Source: JADYZU01 sp964540965
GTDB lineage: Bacteria; Pseudomonadota; Alphaproteobacteria; Rhodobacterales; Rhodobacteraceae
Direction of reading: 5' to 3'
Length of the DNA stretch: 59,272 bases
NCBI GenBank assembly: GCA_964540965.1
Contig: CAZIOT010000020.1
Coordinates: forward strand, 1-59,272
The notes under the pieces are model-generated. The model was not told the DNA's origin, searched no databases, and saw only the letters and a program-made list of their open reading frames with translations. The position numbers and the translations under genes were made by a program. Positions 19,673-28,589 of this stretch are shown piece after piece; the stretch's first letter is position 1, and every line of letters begins with the position of its first letter.

Positions 19673-20548
19673 TCAGCGCAGCTTGCGGGCGGTGGTGACA
19701 AGGCGTTCGATCAGCGGCGTCAGGATCAGCTGCATCGCCAGATCCTGCTTGTTGCCGGGGATCACGATGGAATTGGCCCGGCTCATCCACGACCCCGCGA
19801 TCATCGAGGTCAGATAGGGAAAGTCGATGCCGCGCGGGTTCTTGAAGCGGATCACCACCAGGCTTTCGTCCGGCGTCGGAATCCAGCGCGCGATGAACGG
19901 GTTCGAGGTGTCGACGACCGGCACCCGCTGGAAGTTGATGTCGGTCTCGGTGAATTGCGGGCAGATGCAGTGCACATAGTCGCGCATCCGGCGCAGGATG
20001 GTGTCGGTGACGGATTCGGTGGAATAGCCGCGGGCCGCGCGGTCGCGGTGGATCTTCTGGATCCATTCCAGGTTGATGACCGGCACCACGCCGATCTTGA
20101 GGTCGGCCAGCGCCGGCAGGTTCACCTGATCGTTGGCGACGCAGCCATGCAGCCCTTCGTAGAACAGCAGGTCCGCGTCCTCCTCGAACGGAGCCCAGGC
20201 GGTGAATTCGCCGGGGGGCACCCCGTGATGCGCGGCTTCGGCGGCGTCATGGACATAGTGCCGGGTACGGCCGCGGCCGGTTTCGCCGAATTCGCGGAAC
20301 ACCCGTTCGAGTTCGCCCAGTTCATTGGCCTCGTACGAGAAATGCGAAAAGGCGGCATCGCCCTCGGCCGCGCGGCGGGTCAGTTCCACCCGCATTTCGG
20401 CCCGGTTGTAGCGGTGAAAGGCGTCGCCCTCTATCGACACCGCGCGAAAGCCTTCGCGCCGAAAGATCTGGTCGAAGGTGTTCTTCACCGTCGAGGTGCC
20501 GGCCCCCGAGGATCCGACGACCGAGATGATGGGGTGGGTCTTGCTCAT
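19673..20548 (-). CDS. cbbP: phosphoribulokinase
   Basis: Makes ribulose 1,5-bisphosphate from ribulose 5-phosphate and ATP, a reaction unique to the Calvin cycle. It is a 291-aa class I (proteobacterial, octameric) PRK. The P-loop is GSSGAGTST (12-20). Further features are EGDAFHRYNR (catalytic Asp), YEGLHGC, NLEWIQKIHRD and the GNKQDLAMQ region. I chose ATG 20548; the upstream extension of the frame overlaps cbbF. It starts 32 bases downstream of cbbF. Class I enzymes are activated by NADH, which fits control by cellular redox state. Confidence 0.96.
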   Translation of the reverse strand: MSKTHPIISVVGSSGAGTSTVKNTFDQIFRREGFRAVSIEGDAFHRYNRAEMRVELTRRAAEGDAAFSHFSYEANELGELERVFREFGETGRGRTRHYVHDAAEAAHHGVPPGEFTAWAPFEEDADLLFYEGLHGCVANDQVNLPALADLKIGVVPVINLEWIQKIHRDRAARGYSTESVTDTILRRMRDYVHCICPQFTETDINFQRVPVVDTSNPFIARWIPTPDESLVVIRFKNPRGIDFPYLTSMIAGSWMSRANSIVIPGNKQDLAMQLILTPLIERLVTTARKLR

Positions 20549-20580
20549 GTCATGCTCCGGCGGGGTCAGGATCGGGGGTG

Positions 20581-21591
20581 TCAGCTGCGGAAAAGGCCGC
20601 GCCGGCCGAACAGCGCCTTGTTCTCGGGCTCGGGCAGGTCGTGGTAGGTGGTGACGCGGGCCACCTTGGCGGCGCTGCCAAAGACAAACGGCGTGCGCGC
20701 ATGCAGGCCTGCGGGCGCCTTGTCGAGGATCGGGTCGATGCCGTCGGTGGCCCGCCCGCCGGCGCCTTCGACCAGATGGGCGATGGGGCCGCATTCATAG
20801 ACCAGCCGCAGCCGGCCGCTTTCGTAGCCCTTCCGCCGGTCGGCGGGATACAGGAAGATGCCGCCGCGGCTGAGGATGCGGTGGGTCTCGGCCACCAGCG
20901 AGGCGATCCAGCGCATGTTGAAATCGCGCCCCACCGGGCCTTCGGTGCCGGCCACGCGGTCATCGACATAGGCGCGGATCGGTGCCGGCCAGTGGCGGTA
21001 GTTCGAGGCGTTGATGGCATATTCCGGCGATTCCGCCGGAATCGGACCCACCTGACCGACCAGCCGGAAGCGGCCCTGATCGGGGTCGAGCAGGTATTTC
21101 CAGGTCTGGCCCGCCCCGATCCGCAGCACCAGCCAGCATTGCGGCCCGAAGATCGCATAGCCCGAGGCGGCAAGCTCATTTGCCGGGCGCAGGACGCTGG
21201 CCGGGCCGGTCACCTCGGCCGGATACAGGCCGAATATGGTGCCGATCGAGACATTGGTGTCGATGTTCGATGATCCGTCCAGCGGGTCGATGACCAGCGC
21301 CAGCGTGCCGGCGGGGTTCATCTCGACCACCTCGGCCTGTTCCTCGGAGGCGAAAAAGCGCACGGCCGATCCCGCCACGGCATCGCGGGCAAGGTCGTCG
21401 GCGATGATGTCGAGCGCCTTTTGCGTGTCGCCGCCGCCGCCCGCGCCGGCCTCGGCGCCCAGCGCGCCGCCGCGGGCGATGCGGCCGGACAGCGCGACGG
21501 CAAACCCGGCCAGCCGGGTCAGGACATCGGCCAGATCGGGGGCCAGATCGGGGGCCACCCCTTCGGCGAATTGGTCGATGGCGGTTTGCAT
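20581..21591 (-). CDS. cbbF: fructose-1,6-bisphosphatase
   Basis: Hydrolyses fructose 1,6-bisphosphate (and, in bacterial Calvin-cycle forms, often sedoheptulose bisphosphate). A 336-aa class I FBPase: metal ligands ASEE (81-84), DPLDGSSN (102-109), the YGPQ-like IFGPQCWLVL segment and GGIFLYPADRRKGYESGRLRLVYE. ATG 21591 is preferred because GGGAGGACGCC precedes it; the frame is open 16 codons upstream, but that would cover the promoter. First gene of the cbbF-P-T-G-A-E-redoxin-Z operon, divergent from cbbR. Confidence 0.95.
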   Translation of the reverse strand: MQTAIDQFAEGVAPDLAPDLADVLTRLAGFAVALSGRIARGGALGAEAGAGGGGDTQKALDIIADDLARDAVAGSAVRFFASEEQAEVVEMNPAGTLALVIDPLDGSSNIDTNVSIGTIFGLYPAEVTGPASVLRPANELAASGYAIFGPQCWLVLRIGAGQTWKYLLDPDQGRFRLVGQVGPIPAESPEYAINASNYRHWPAPIRAYVDDRVAGTEGPVGRDFNMRWIASLVAETHRILSRGGIFLYPADRRKGYESGRLRLVYECGPIAHLVEGAGGRATDGIDPILDKAPAGLHARTPFVFGSAAKVARVTTYHDLPEPENKALFGRRGLFRS

Positions 21592-21678
21592 GGCGTCCTC
21601 CCTGCCCTGTGAAACAGCTTGCATGGGCGAAAATTCCATGAAATTGAAAAATTCTTCACAGCCATTCGGGAAAATCTA
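21592..21678. promoter_or_regulatory. cbbF/cbbR divergent promoter with a candidate CbbR site
   Basis: An 87-base intergenic region, AT-rich against its surroundings. TGAA (21639-21642) and TTCA (21655-21658) form an inverted repeat around an A/T core, the kind of dyad LysR regulators bind. CbbR classically activates the cbb operon and represses its own gene from such a shared region. Confidence 0.6.
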
Positions 21679-22611
21679 ATGATGGATGCCGCCGGGCTGA
21701 CGCTCAAGCAATTGCGCTGCCTGATCGCGGTGGCCGAGTTGCGGTCGTTGACCGCCGCCGCCGGGGCGCTGCATCTGACCACGCCGGCAATCCACAGCCA
21801 GATCAGGAACTTGGAGGAACAGGTCGGCCATGCGCTGCTCGAACGCGGACCGGGCGGCACCGGGTTCCGCCTGACCCCCAGCGGCGAGGTGATGCTGACG
21901 GCCGCACGCCGGGTCGAGGCCAATTTGTCGCAGGCGGCCGCCGGGATCGCCGCGCTGTCGCGGGGGTCGCAGGGCCATGTGACGCTCAGCGTGGTGTCCA
22001 CCGCGAAATATTTCGCGCCGCGGCTGGTGCGGATGCTGCGCGACGGCTGCCCCGACATCGGGGTGACCCTGCGCGAGGGCAACCGGCAGGCGGTGATAGA
22101 CGACCTAGATCAGGGGCTGGCCGATCTTGCGGTGATGGGCCGCCCGCCGCGGATGCCCGCGGTCGTGGCCGAACCGCTGGGCCCGCATCCGCATGGCATC
22201 ATCCTGCCGCCGGGCCATCCGCTGGCGGGGCGCGACGGGTTCGACCCAGCCGCGCTTCTGGACGAACACTTTCTTTGTCGCGAAGAGGGATCGGGCACGC
22301 GGCTGTTGATGATGCGCTTTCTGGACCGCTTCGCCGAAGGGCAACCGCCGACGATGATGGCGCTTGAGTCGAACGAGACGATCAAGCAGGCGGTGATTGC
22401 CGGGCTGGGCATCGCCTTTCTGTCGCTGCACACGGTCTGCGACGAACTGGCCGCGGGCCGGCTGGTGCGGCTGCACGGCGCCGGCCTGCCGGTGATGCGG
22501 CACTGGTATCTGGTGCGTCCGGCGGCGCCGGCGCCTTCGGCCGCCACCACGCGCATCTGGCAGGCGGTGGTGGCGCTTGCCGGGGCCTATCTGCCGCGCG
22601 AGATACCCTGA
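21679..22611 (+). CDS. cbbR: LysR-type regulator CbbR of the cbbF operon
   Basis: A 310-aa LysR regulator: N-terminal HTH (about 7-65; LKQLRCLIAVAELRSLTAAAGALHLTTPAIHSQIRNLEE) and an effector domain with the CbbR-like segments LSVVSTAKYFAPRL, EGSGTRLLMMRFL and ESNETIKQAVIAGLGIAFLS. CbbR proteins sense Calvin-cycle metabolites such as RuBP. ATG 21679 is followed directly by a second ATG. The stop is immediately adjacent (0 bases) to the stop of convergent cbbO. Confidence 0.93.
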   Translation: MMDAAGLTLKQLRCLIAVAELRSLTAAAGALHLTTPAIHSQIRNLEEQVGHALLERGPGGTGFRLTPSGEVMLTAARRVEANLSQAAAGIAALSRGSQGHVTLSVVSTAKYFAPRLVRMLRDGCPDIGVTLREGNRQAVIDDLDQGLADLAVMGRPPRMPAVVAEPLGPHPHGIILPPGHPLAGRDGFDPAALLDEHFLCREEGSGTRLLMMRFLDRFAEGQPPTMMALESNETIKQAVIAGLGIAFLSLHTVCDELAAGRLVRLHGAGLPVMRHWYLVRPAAPAPSAATTRIWQAVVALAGAYLPREIP

Positions 22612-24912
22612 TCAGCGGGCGAGCGCGGCGTAAAGCGCCGGCAGGCGGTCGGGCAGGCGTTCGACCCGGTCGACCACCTGCACCCCGCGCGGACCGAAGA
22701 TGCGCTGCGCCCAGGCATCGGCGCCGGGGTCAAGCGTCAGGCAGAAGGGGGTGATGCCGGCCTGTGCCGCCTCTTCGACCGCCTTGCGGGCATCGGCGCG
22801 CAGATAGATCGGATCGCGCACGTCGATATCCGCCGGCGAGCCATCGGTGATGACCAGCAGCAGCCGGCGGGCGGCGCGGATCTGGCGCAGTTGCAGCGTG
22901 GCATGGCGGATCGCAGCGCCCATCCGCGTCGAAAGCTGCCCCTCGGCCCCCATGAGCCGGGCGCGGGCGGCGGCATCCCAGGGCTGGGCAAAGTCCTTGA
23001 AGCGGCGGTAGAAAACCTGCGCCCGCCCGTCCGAACAAAAGCCGTGAAGGGCGAAGCGGTCGCCGACACGATGGATCGCCTCGGCAAGAAGCAGGCTGGC
23101 GGCCTTGGTCAGATCCAGCACCGTCTGGCCGCCGGCGGCGGGATCGTTGGTCGATTCCGACAGGTCGAGCAGCACCAGAACCGCCATGTCGCGGACATGC
23201 AGCACCCGGCGCATCGTCACCCGCGGATCGGGCTGGCGCCGCAGCCGCAGGTCGATGGCGGCGTCGATGGCGGGGTTGATATCCAGCTCGTCGCCATCCT
23301 CGAGCTTGCGCAGCCGCTGGAGACCCTGCGGCCGCATCGCCTCGAGCCGGTGGCGCAGCCGGTCCATCACCGCGTGGTGTTCGGCCAAAAGCGCCTCGGC
23401 CCGGTCGGGGTCGCCCATTCCGGCACGGCGTTCCAACACCGTGACCCAGGCCGGGCGCATCATCTGGATGGTATGGTCGAATTCGTCGTGGAACACCGGC
23501 GGCGCCACCGGCTCCTTGCCCTCACGCTTGTTGAAACTGGTGCCGTCGTCGTCGAAGAATTCGTTGGACTGGACCCAGATTTCCTGCGCGTCGTCGCCCG
23601 CGGTCTCGACCTCGACCTCGTTGACCATCTCCATGACCGAGACGTTGCGCCGCACCTGCACCGGGGCGGCGGCGCTGCCGATCTCAAGCTCCTCATAGTC
23701 CCACAGCACCCGGTTGTCGCAGCGATAGGGACAGGACGGCAGGTCACGATGGGCCGAGAAGGGCTGGCCGCGCAGCTGGTCGGCCAGCGCCAGCCCCAAC
23801 CGGCGCGATGCCGTCGCATCGGACAGATCCAGCGCCGAGAACCCCGCCAGCGCCCAGCCGGACAGGTCGTCCTCTGCCGTGCCGGTCAACAGGCTGCGGG
23901 CGATGCGGTCGAAAATCCCGGTCATGCCCGCGCCGGTGCCGGTATGGAACCCGGTCCACAGCGCGCGCAGGCCGGGCAGGCGGGCGATGGCCAGCGCCTC
24001 GGCGCGGGCATCCTCGATCAGGCCGACGCAGGCCATCTGCAGCGCGTTCAGCCCGTCGCCGGGATGGGCGCTGCGCAAGGCGGCCAGATGCGCCGCCAGA
24101 TGCGCGACCTGCGCGCGATAGAGGTCTAGCGCCGGGATGCCCTGCCAGTCGTCCAGCGCATCGGGCAGGTGCAGGACAAAGCCCTCGACCGCCGGCCGCG
24201 CGCCCTCGCCACCGATGTCGGTCGGGGCCATGACGAAATCGCGGCCCCACAGCGCGCGGGCATAGATGCCCAGCCGCCGCTGCACATCAACAAACAGCGT
24301 GCCCTTGCGTTCGCGTTTCAGCACGGCGCGGGATTCGGGCGTGGCCAGCGCGAAATAGCGGTCCAGTTCGGGATAGTCGGTGCGGTGCGCGTCGGCGCCC
24401 CAGTCGGCCCAGCGGCGCAGGCCGCCCAGCGTCAGCACGTCCAGCAGCGGCCCCAGATTGTCGAGCATCGGCCGCATCCCGCGCGGCGCACGCGCCAGCA
24501 GGTGATCCAGAAAGCGCAGATAGCTGCGGAACAACCCGGCATCGCCCAGCCGCCGCGCCGGCGTGACCGAGGTGGCGATGATCCGCGCCATCACCGCCCC
24601 CGAGGTGCGCGAGGCATAGCCGGCGCAGGCCACGGCGAAATCGGCCAGCACATCCTCGCCCAGGTCGCGGGCGACCTGGGGCGCGGTATCGATCCAGGCC
24701 AGCACCGGCCCTTCGCCGCGGCCAAGGCGGTGCAGCGCATCGGCGGCGTGAAGCCAGGTGTCAAGGCCGCGGGACGACAGGCGCCGCCGCGCCTCGGGCA
24801 GGGCGGCGGCAAGGGGCGGCAGCAGGGTTTCGGGCCAGCGTTCGACCGCTGCCGCGAGATCGGGCGGCAGCAGGGCCAGCGGGTTGTCAGAACCAGGTGG
24901 CGACGGCGGCAT
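22612..24912 (-). CDS. cbbO: RuBisCO activase component CbbO (VWA-domain protein)
   Basis: A 766-aa adaptor of the CbbQO-type RuBisCO activase. CbbO docks the CbbQ AAA+ ring onto RuBisCO so that inhibitory sugar phosphates can be released. The C-terminal von Willebrand A domain has an intact MIDAS motif DLSES (583-587) and ITDGS (688-692). An acidic, less conserved middle region (EVEVETAGDDAQEIW) precedes it. The start overlaps cbbQ by 26 bases. In known systems a MIDAS residue contacts CbbL, so the intact motif supports function. Confidence 0.92.
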   Translation of the reverse strand: MPPSPPGSDNPLALLPPDLAAAVERWPETLLPPLAAALPEARRRLSSRGLDTWLHAADALHRLGRGEGPVLAWIDTAPQVARDLGEDVLADFAVACAGYASRTSGAVMARIIATSVTPARRLGDAGLFRSYLRFLDHLLARAPRGMRPMLDNLGPLLDVLTLGGLRRWADWGADAHRTDYPELDRYFALATPESRAVLKRERKGTLFVDVQRRLGIYARALWGRDFVMAPTDIGGEGARPAVEGFVLHLPDALDDWQGIPALDLYRAQVAHLAAHLAALRSAHPGDGLNALQMACVGLIEDARAEALAIARLPGLRALWTGFHTGTGAGMTGIFDRIARSLLTGTAEDDLSGWALAGFSALDLSDATASRRLGLALADQLRGQPFSAHRDLPSCPYRCDNRVLWDYEELEIGSAAAPVQVRRNVSVMEMVNEVEVETAGDDAQEIWVQSNEFFDDDGTSFNKREGKEPVAPPVFHDEFDHTIQMMRPAWVTVLERRAGMGDPDRAEALLAEHHAVMDRLRHRLEAMRPQGLQRLRKLEDGDELDINPAIDAAIDLRLRRQPDPRVTMRRVLHVRDMAVLVLLDLSESTNDPAAGGQTVLDLTKAASLLLAEAIHRVGDRFALHGFCSDGRAQVFYRRFKDFAQPWDAAARARLMGAEGQLSTRMGAAIRHATLQLRQIRAARRLLLVITDGSPADIDVRDPIYLRADARKAVEEAAQAGITPFCLTLDPGADAWAQRIFGPRGVQVVDRVERLPDRLPALYAALAR

Positions 24913-25699
24913 CTAGGGCATCGCGCATGTCGGGATCGTCGGTGATCGGGCAGGTCAGCGCCATGGAACAGGCGGCGCGCGGCGCCACGCCGCCGGCGAT
25001 CAGGCTACCGGCATGGATCAGCATCCGGGTGGAAATCCCCTCGTCCAGCCCATGGCCCTTGAGGTTGCGCGCCCGCGCCCCGATCTCGACCAGTTTGCGC
25101 GCCGTTGCGGGATCAGCGCCGGATTCATGGGCGACAATCGCGGTTTCACTGTCAGCATCCGGCCAGGAAAATTCAAGCGCACCAAAGCGTTGCCGGGTGG
25201 ACTGCTTGAGATCCTTCATCAGCGACTGATAGCCGGGGTTGTAGCTGACCACGAGCAGAAAGTCGGGATGCGCGCGCAAGAGTTCGCCCTTGCGTTCAAG
25301 CGGCAGCACGCGGCGGTTGTCGGTCAGCGGATGGATGACGACCGTGGTGTCCTGCCGGGCTTCGACCACCTCGTCCAGATAGCAGATGGCGCCGTGGCGG
25401 GCGGCAAAGGCCAGGGGCCCGTCCTGCCAGCGGGTGCCGTCGGCATCGAGCAGGAACCGGCCCACCAGATCGGATGCGGTCATGTCCTCGTTGCAGGCGA
25501 CGGTCACCAGCGGCCGGCCCAGCCGCCAGGCCATGTGTTCGACAAAGCGGGTCTTGCCGCAGCCGGTCGGGCCCTTCAGCATCACCGGCATCCGCGCCGC
25601 CCAGGCGGCGGTGAACAGCGCCACCTCATCGCCCGCGGGCCGATACCACGGCTCGGACAGGACGCGATATTGCAGGACGGGATCGGACATGTCGTTCAT
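24887..25699 (-). CDS. cbbQ: RuBisCO activase ATPase CbbQ (MoxR-type AAA+)
   Basis: A 270-aa AAA+ ATPase of the MoxR clade, the motor of the CbbQO activase. Walker A is GPTGCGKT (43-50) and Walker B ICYLDEV (Asp109, Glu110). NED (70-72) and SYNPGYQS with the sensor-1 Asn follow, then STRQRF with an arginine finger. It lies 63 bases downstream of cbbS, separated by a strong hairpin, and overlaps cbbO. CbbQ/CbbO go with form IA and form II RuBisCO, which matches the CbbL here. Confidence 0.95.
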   Translation of the reverse strand: MNDMSDPVLQYRVLSEPWYRPAGDEVALFTAAWAARMPVMLKGPTGCGKTRFVEHMAWRLGRPLVTVACNEDMTASDLVGRFLLDADGTRWQDGPLAFAARHGAICYLDEVVEARQDTTVVIHPLTDNRRVLPLERKGELLRAHPDFLLVVSYNPGYQSLMKDLKQSTRQRFGALEFSWPDADSETAIVAHESGADPATARKLVEIGARARNLKGHGLDEGISTRMLIHAGSLIAGGVAPRAACSMALTCPITDDPDMRDALDAAVATWF

Positions 25700-25720
25700 G
25701 GCGCATCCTTGGCCAAAATG

Positions 25721-25755
25721 GGCCGCCGCACGCCCGGAGGCGGCATGCGGCGGCC
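25721..25755 (-). terminator. stem-loop between cbbS and cbbQ
   Basis: A 10-bp perfect inverted repeat GGCCGCCGCA (25721-25730) / TGCGGCGGCC (25746-25755), with a second small stem CGCC/GGCG inside the loop. No T-tract follows on the minus strand. It therefore looks more like an mRNA-stabilising or attenuating hairpin that keeps cbbLS transcripts more abundant than cbbQO than a full terminator. Confidence 0.65.
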
Positions 25756-25762
25756 GCAGCGG

Positions 25763-26119
25763 TCAGACGGGATTGCCCCGGTAAACCACCATGTTCGCAC
25801 CCTGGCTTTGGGTGAAGTTGTTGTATCCCAAGAGCCGGACATGGTTGCCCGGATTGGCCTCATGGCAGGCGTCCAGCTCGGCCATGATCGCGTCGACATC
25901 GGTTTCGCCGAACATCGGCAGCTTCCACATGTACCAGTAATTGGACGAGGCGAACTGCGGTTCGGTATGTTCGATGGCCGGGTTCCAGCCGTGCTTGACG
26001 ATCCATTCCACCTGCTTGCGGATCTCGTCGCGGCTCATCGCCGGCAGGTAGGAAAAGGTGCCCATCTTGCGGCTGGCCGGGTCCGACAGCCGCGATGCGT
26101 AATCCTGAACATTGCTCAT
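25763..26119 (-). CDS. cbbS: RuBisCO small subunit (form IA)
   Basis: A 118-aa small subunit of the L8S8 holoenzyme. Family features: FSYLPAMSRDEIRKQVEWIV, EHTEPQFASSNYWYMWKLPMFGE, and VRLLGYNNFTQSQGANMVVYRG. It ends right after YRGNPV and lacks the long C-terminal hairpin found in red-type (form IC/ID) small subunits, which agrees with a green-like form IA enzyme. It follows cbbL by 11 bases. Confidence 0.96.
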   Translation of the reverse strand: MSNVQDYASRLSDPASRKMGTFSYLPAMSRDEIRKQVEWIVKHGWNPAIEHTEPQFASSNYWYMWKLPMFGETDVDAIMAELDACHEANPGNHVRLLGYNNFTQSQGANMVVYRGNPV

Positions 26120-26130
26120 TGCCGGTCCCC

Positions 26131-27561
26131 CTAGCGGTGCTGCACGTCAAGCTTGTCGACGGTATCGAATTCGAACTTGATCTCTTTCCAGGTCTCCATG
26201 GCGATCTTCAGTTCGGGGCTGTGCTGTGCGGCGCGGGTCAGGATATCCCTGCCCTCCTTCTCGATCTGGCGGCCCTCGTTGCGGGCCTGCACGCAGGCCT
26301 CGAGAGCGACGCGGTTTGCCGCCGCGCCCGCGGCATTGCCCCACGGATGGCCCAGCGTGCCGCCGCCGAATTGCAGGACCGAGTCGTTGCCGAAAATCGC
26401 GACCAGCGCCGGCATGTGCCAGACATGGATCCCGCCCGAGGCGACCGGGAACACCCCCGGCATCGACCCCCAGTCCTGATCGAAGAAGATGCCGCGGGCG
26501 CGGTCCTCTTTCACGAAACGGTCGCGCATCAGGTCGATCCAGCCCAAGGTCGCCGCGCGGTCGCCTTCCAGCTTGCCGACAACGGTGCCGGAATGCAGGT
26601 GGTCGCCGCCCAGAAGGCGCAGCAGCTTTGCCAGCACGCGAAAGTTGATGCCGTGGTTGGGGTTGCGGTCGATGACCGCGTGCATGGCGCGGTGGACATG
26701 CAGCAGCATCCCGTTGTCGCGGCACCAGCGCGACAGCGAATTATGCGCCGCCCAGCCAAGGGTGATGTAGTCCGACATGATGATCGGGGTCTTGAGTTCC
26801 TTGGCATATTCGGCGCGCTTGAACATCTCCTCGATGGTCGGCGCGGTCACGTTCATGTAGTGACCCTTGCGCTCGCCGGTCTCGGCCTCGGACTTGACGA
26901 TCGCCTCCTGGCAGAAATCGAAACGGTCGCGCCAGCGCATGAAGGGCTGCGAGTTGACGTTCTCGTCATCCTTGGTGAAGTCGAGGCCGCCGCGCAGGCA
27001 TTCATAGACCGCCCGGCCGTAATTCTTGGCCGACAGGCCCAGCTTGGGCTTGATCGTGCAGCCCAGCAGGGGGCGACCGTACTTGTCCATCTTGTCGCGT
27101 TCGACATGGATGCCATGCGGCGGGCCGAAGCAGGTCTTCACGAACCAGATGGGAAAGCGCACATCCTCGAGCCGCAGCGAACGCACGGCCTTGAAGCCGA
27201 ACACGTTGCCGACGAGCGAGGTAAAGACGTTGACGACCGAACCCTCCTCGAACAGGTCGGCCGGGTAGGCGATGAAGGCGTAAAAGGCGTCGTCGTGGCC
27301 CGGCACGTCCTCGATCCGGTAGGCGCGGCCCTTGTAATGGTCGAGGTCGGTCAGAAGGTCGGTCCAGACCGTCGTCCAGGTCCCGGTCGAGCTTTCCGCC
27401 GCCACCGCCGCCGCCGCCTCTTCCCGCGGGACGCCGGCCTGCGGGATCACCTTGAACACCGCCAGGATGTCGGTTTCCTTCACCGCATATTCCGGTTCCC
27501 AATAGGTCGAGCGGTATTCCTTGACCCCGGCGTCGTAGCGTTTCTTCGGCGCTGCGTTCAT
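26131..27561 (-). CDS. cbbL: RuBisCO large subunit (form IA)
   Basis: Catalyses carboxylation and oxygenation of ribulose 1,5-bisphosphate. It is 476 aa. All catalytic residues are present: Lys171 and Lys173 (GCTIKPKLG), the carbamylated Lys197 with Asp199 and Glu200 (FTKDDEN), His290 and His323, and loop-6 Lys330 (GTVVGKLEG). Segments such as AVAAESSTGTWTTVWTDLLT and the ending EFDTVDKLD are typical of the green-like proteobacterial form IA, not of the red-type form IC. First gene of cbbL-S-Q-O and divergent from its own cbbR. Confidence 0.98.
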   Translation of the reverse strand: MNAAPKKRYDAGVKEYRSTYWEPEYAVKETDILAVFKVIPQAGVPREEAAAAVAAESSTGTWTTVWTDLLTDLDHYKGRAYRIEDVPGHDDAFYAFIAYPADLFEEGSVVNVFTSLVGNVFGFKAVRSLRLEDVRFPIWFVKTCFGPPHGIHVERDKMDKYGRPLLGCTIKPKLGLSAKNYGRAVYECLRGGLDFTKDDENVNSQPFMRWRDRFDFCQEAIVKSEAETGERKGHYMNVTAPTIEEMFKRAEYAKELKTPIIMSDYITLGWAAHNSLSRWCRDNGMLLHVHRAMHAVIDRNPNHGINFRVLAKLLRLLGGDHLHSGTVVGKLEGDRAATLGWIDLMRDRFVKEDRARGIFFDQDWGSMPGVFPVASGGIHVWHMPALVAIFGNDSVLQFGGGTLGHPWGNAAGAAANRVALEACVQARNEGRQIEKEGRDILTRAAQHSPELKIAMETWKEIKFEFDTVDKLDVQHR

Positions 27562-27651
27562 GGCTGTCCTCCTCTGGATCGCGGTCAGGCTAGCCGGTTG
27601 CAGGACTATGCAAAAATGAATAGTTTTTAGATCAGGACTTCATCAGAGGTT
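27562..27651. promoter_or_regulatory. cbbL/cbbR divergent promoter with an A/T dyad
   Basis: A 90-base intergenic region. It holds the dyad AAAAATGAATAGTTTTT (27612-27628), that is AAAAA and TTTTT arms around seven bases, in an otherwise GC-rich region. The spacing suits a LysR-type (CbbR) site between the two divergent starts. The GGAGG-like site for cbbL is at its left end (GGAGGACAGCC on the minus strand). Confidence 0.6.
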
Positions 27652-28560
27652 ATGATGACTGCCAGCTTGCGCCAGTTGCAGATCTTTCGCGCCGTGGCGC
27701 GCGACCTGTCCTATACCCGCGCGGCCGAGGCGCTGAACCTGACGCAACCGGCGGTCTTTACCCAGGTCCGCCAGCTGGAAGAGCAGTTGGGCAGCACGCT
27801 GATCGAACGGATCGGCAAGCGGTTGTTCCTTACCGAGGCCGGCGAGGTGGTGCTGGCTTCGGCGCGCGAGGTTCTGACCGAACTCGACCGGATGGAGATG
27901 CGGCTGGCAGAGTTGCGCGGCATGGTGCGCGGGCGGCTGCGGCTGTCGGTCGTCTCGACGGCGAAATACCATGTCCCGGCGTTTCTTGGCGAATTCTGCC
28001 GCCGCCACCCCGGTATCGCGGTGGCGCTGACCGTCGGCAACCGGCAGGAGCTTCTGGCCCGTTTTGCCGCGAACGAGGACGACCTTTACATCCTTGGCGC
28101 GATGCCGGCGGAACTGGGCGCCGATAGCCGGCGCTTTGCCGACAACCCGCTGGTGGTGATCGCCGCGCCGGACCATCCGCTGGCCGGCCGCCACGGCATC
28201 GCCGCCGGCGATCTGGTGACCCATCCCTTCGTCATGCGCGAATCCGGATCGGGCACCCGCATTGCCGCCGAGGGGTTCTTTGCCACCGCCGGCCTTGCCC
28301 CGCCGGTGCGGATGGAGATGGGCGCGAACGAGGCGATCAAGCAGGCGGTGATGGCCGGCCTTGGCCTGTCGGTCCTGTCGCGCGGCACCTGCCTGCTGGA
28401 ACTGGCGCACGGGCATCTGGTGGAACTGGATGCCGAGGGGTTTCCGCTGCAACGCCACTGGCATGTCGCCTGGCCCGGCGGCAAGCGCCTGTCCGCCGCG
28501 GCCGAGGCGTTTCTGGCGATCCTGACGGGGGACGGGGCGGCCGGACAGGCGAAGGCGTGA
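27652..28560 (+). CDS. cbbR: LysR-type regulator CbbR of the cbbLSQO operon
   Basis: A 302-aa LysR regulator with N-terminal HTH (LRQLQIFRAVARDLSYTRAAEALNLTQPAVFTQVRQLEEQ) and a CbbR-like effector domain (LSVVSTAKYHVPAFL, ESGSGTRIAAEGFF, GANEAIKQAVMAGLGLSVLS). It is divergent from cbbL and clearly distinct in sequence from the second cbbR beside cbbF, so each operon has a dedicated regulator, an arrangement like that of Rhodobacter capsulatus. The start ATG is followed by a second ATG. Confidence 0.92.
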   Translation: MMTASLRQLQIFRAVARDLSYTRAAEALNLTQPAVFTQVRQLEEQLGSTLIERIGKRLFLTEAGEVVLASAREVLTELDRMEMRLAELRGMVRGRLRLSVVSTAKYHVPAFLGEFCRRHPGIAVALTVGNRQELLARFAANEDDLYILGAMPAELGADSRRFADNPLVVIAAPDHPLAGRHGIAAGDLVTHPFVMRESGSGTRIAAEGFFATAGLAPPVRMEMGANEAIKQAVMAGLGLSVLSRGTCLLELAHGHLVELDAEGFPLQRHWHVAWPGGKRLSAAAEAFLAILTGDGAAGQAKA

Positions 28561-28566
28561 CCGGTG

Positions 28567-28589
28567 GCGCGGCGGGAAACCTGCCGCGC
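28567..28589 (+). terminator. putative hairpin terminator after cbbR
   Basis: Seven bases after the cbbR stop, GCGCGGC (28567-28573) can pair with GCCGCGC (28583-28589), with further G-C pairs inside. No clear T-run follows. A second hairpin TCCCGCC/GGCGGGA lies at 28664-28683. One of them probably ends the cbbR transcript. Confidence 0.4.

Noticed and set aside
20581..21639. Earlier start for cbbF at 21639
   Set aside because: It would place the start inside the A/T-rich cbbF/cbbR regulatory region; ATG 21591 has a good GGAGG site.
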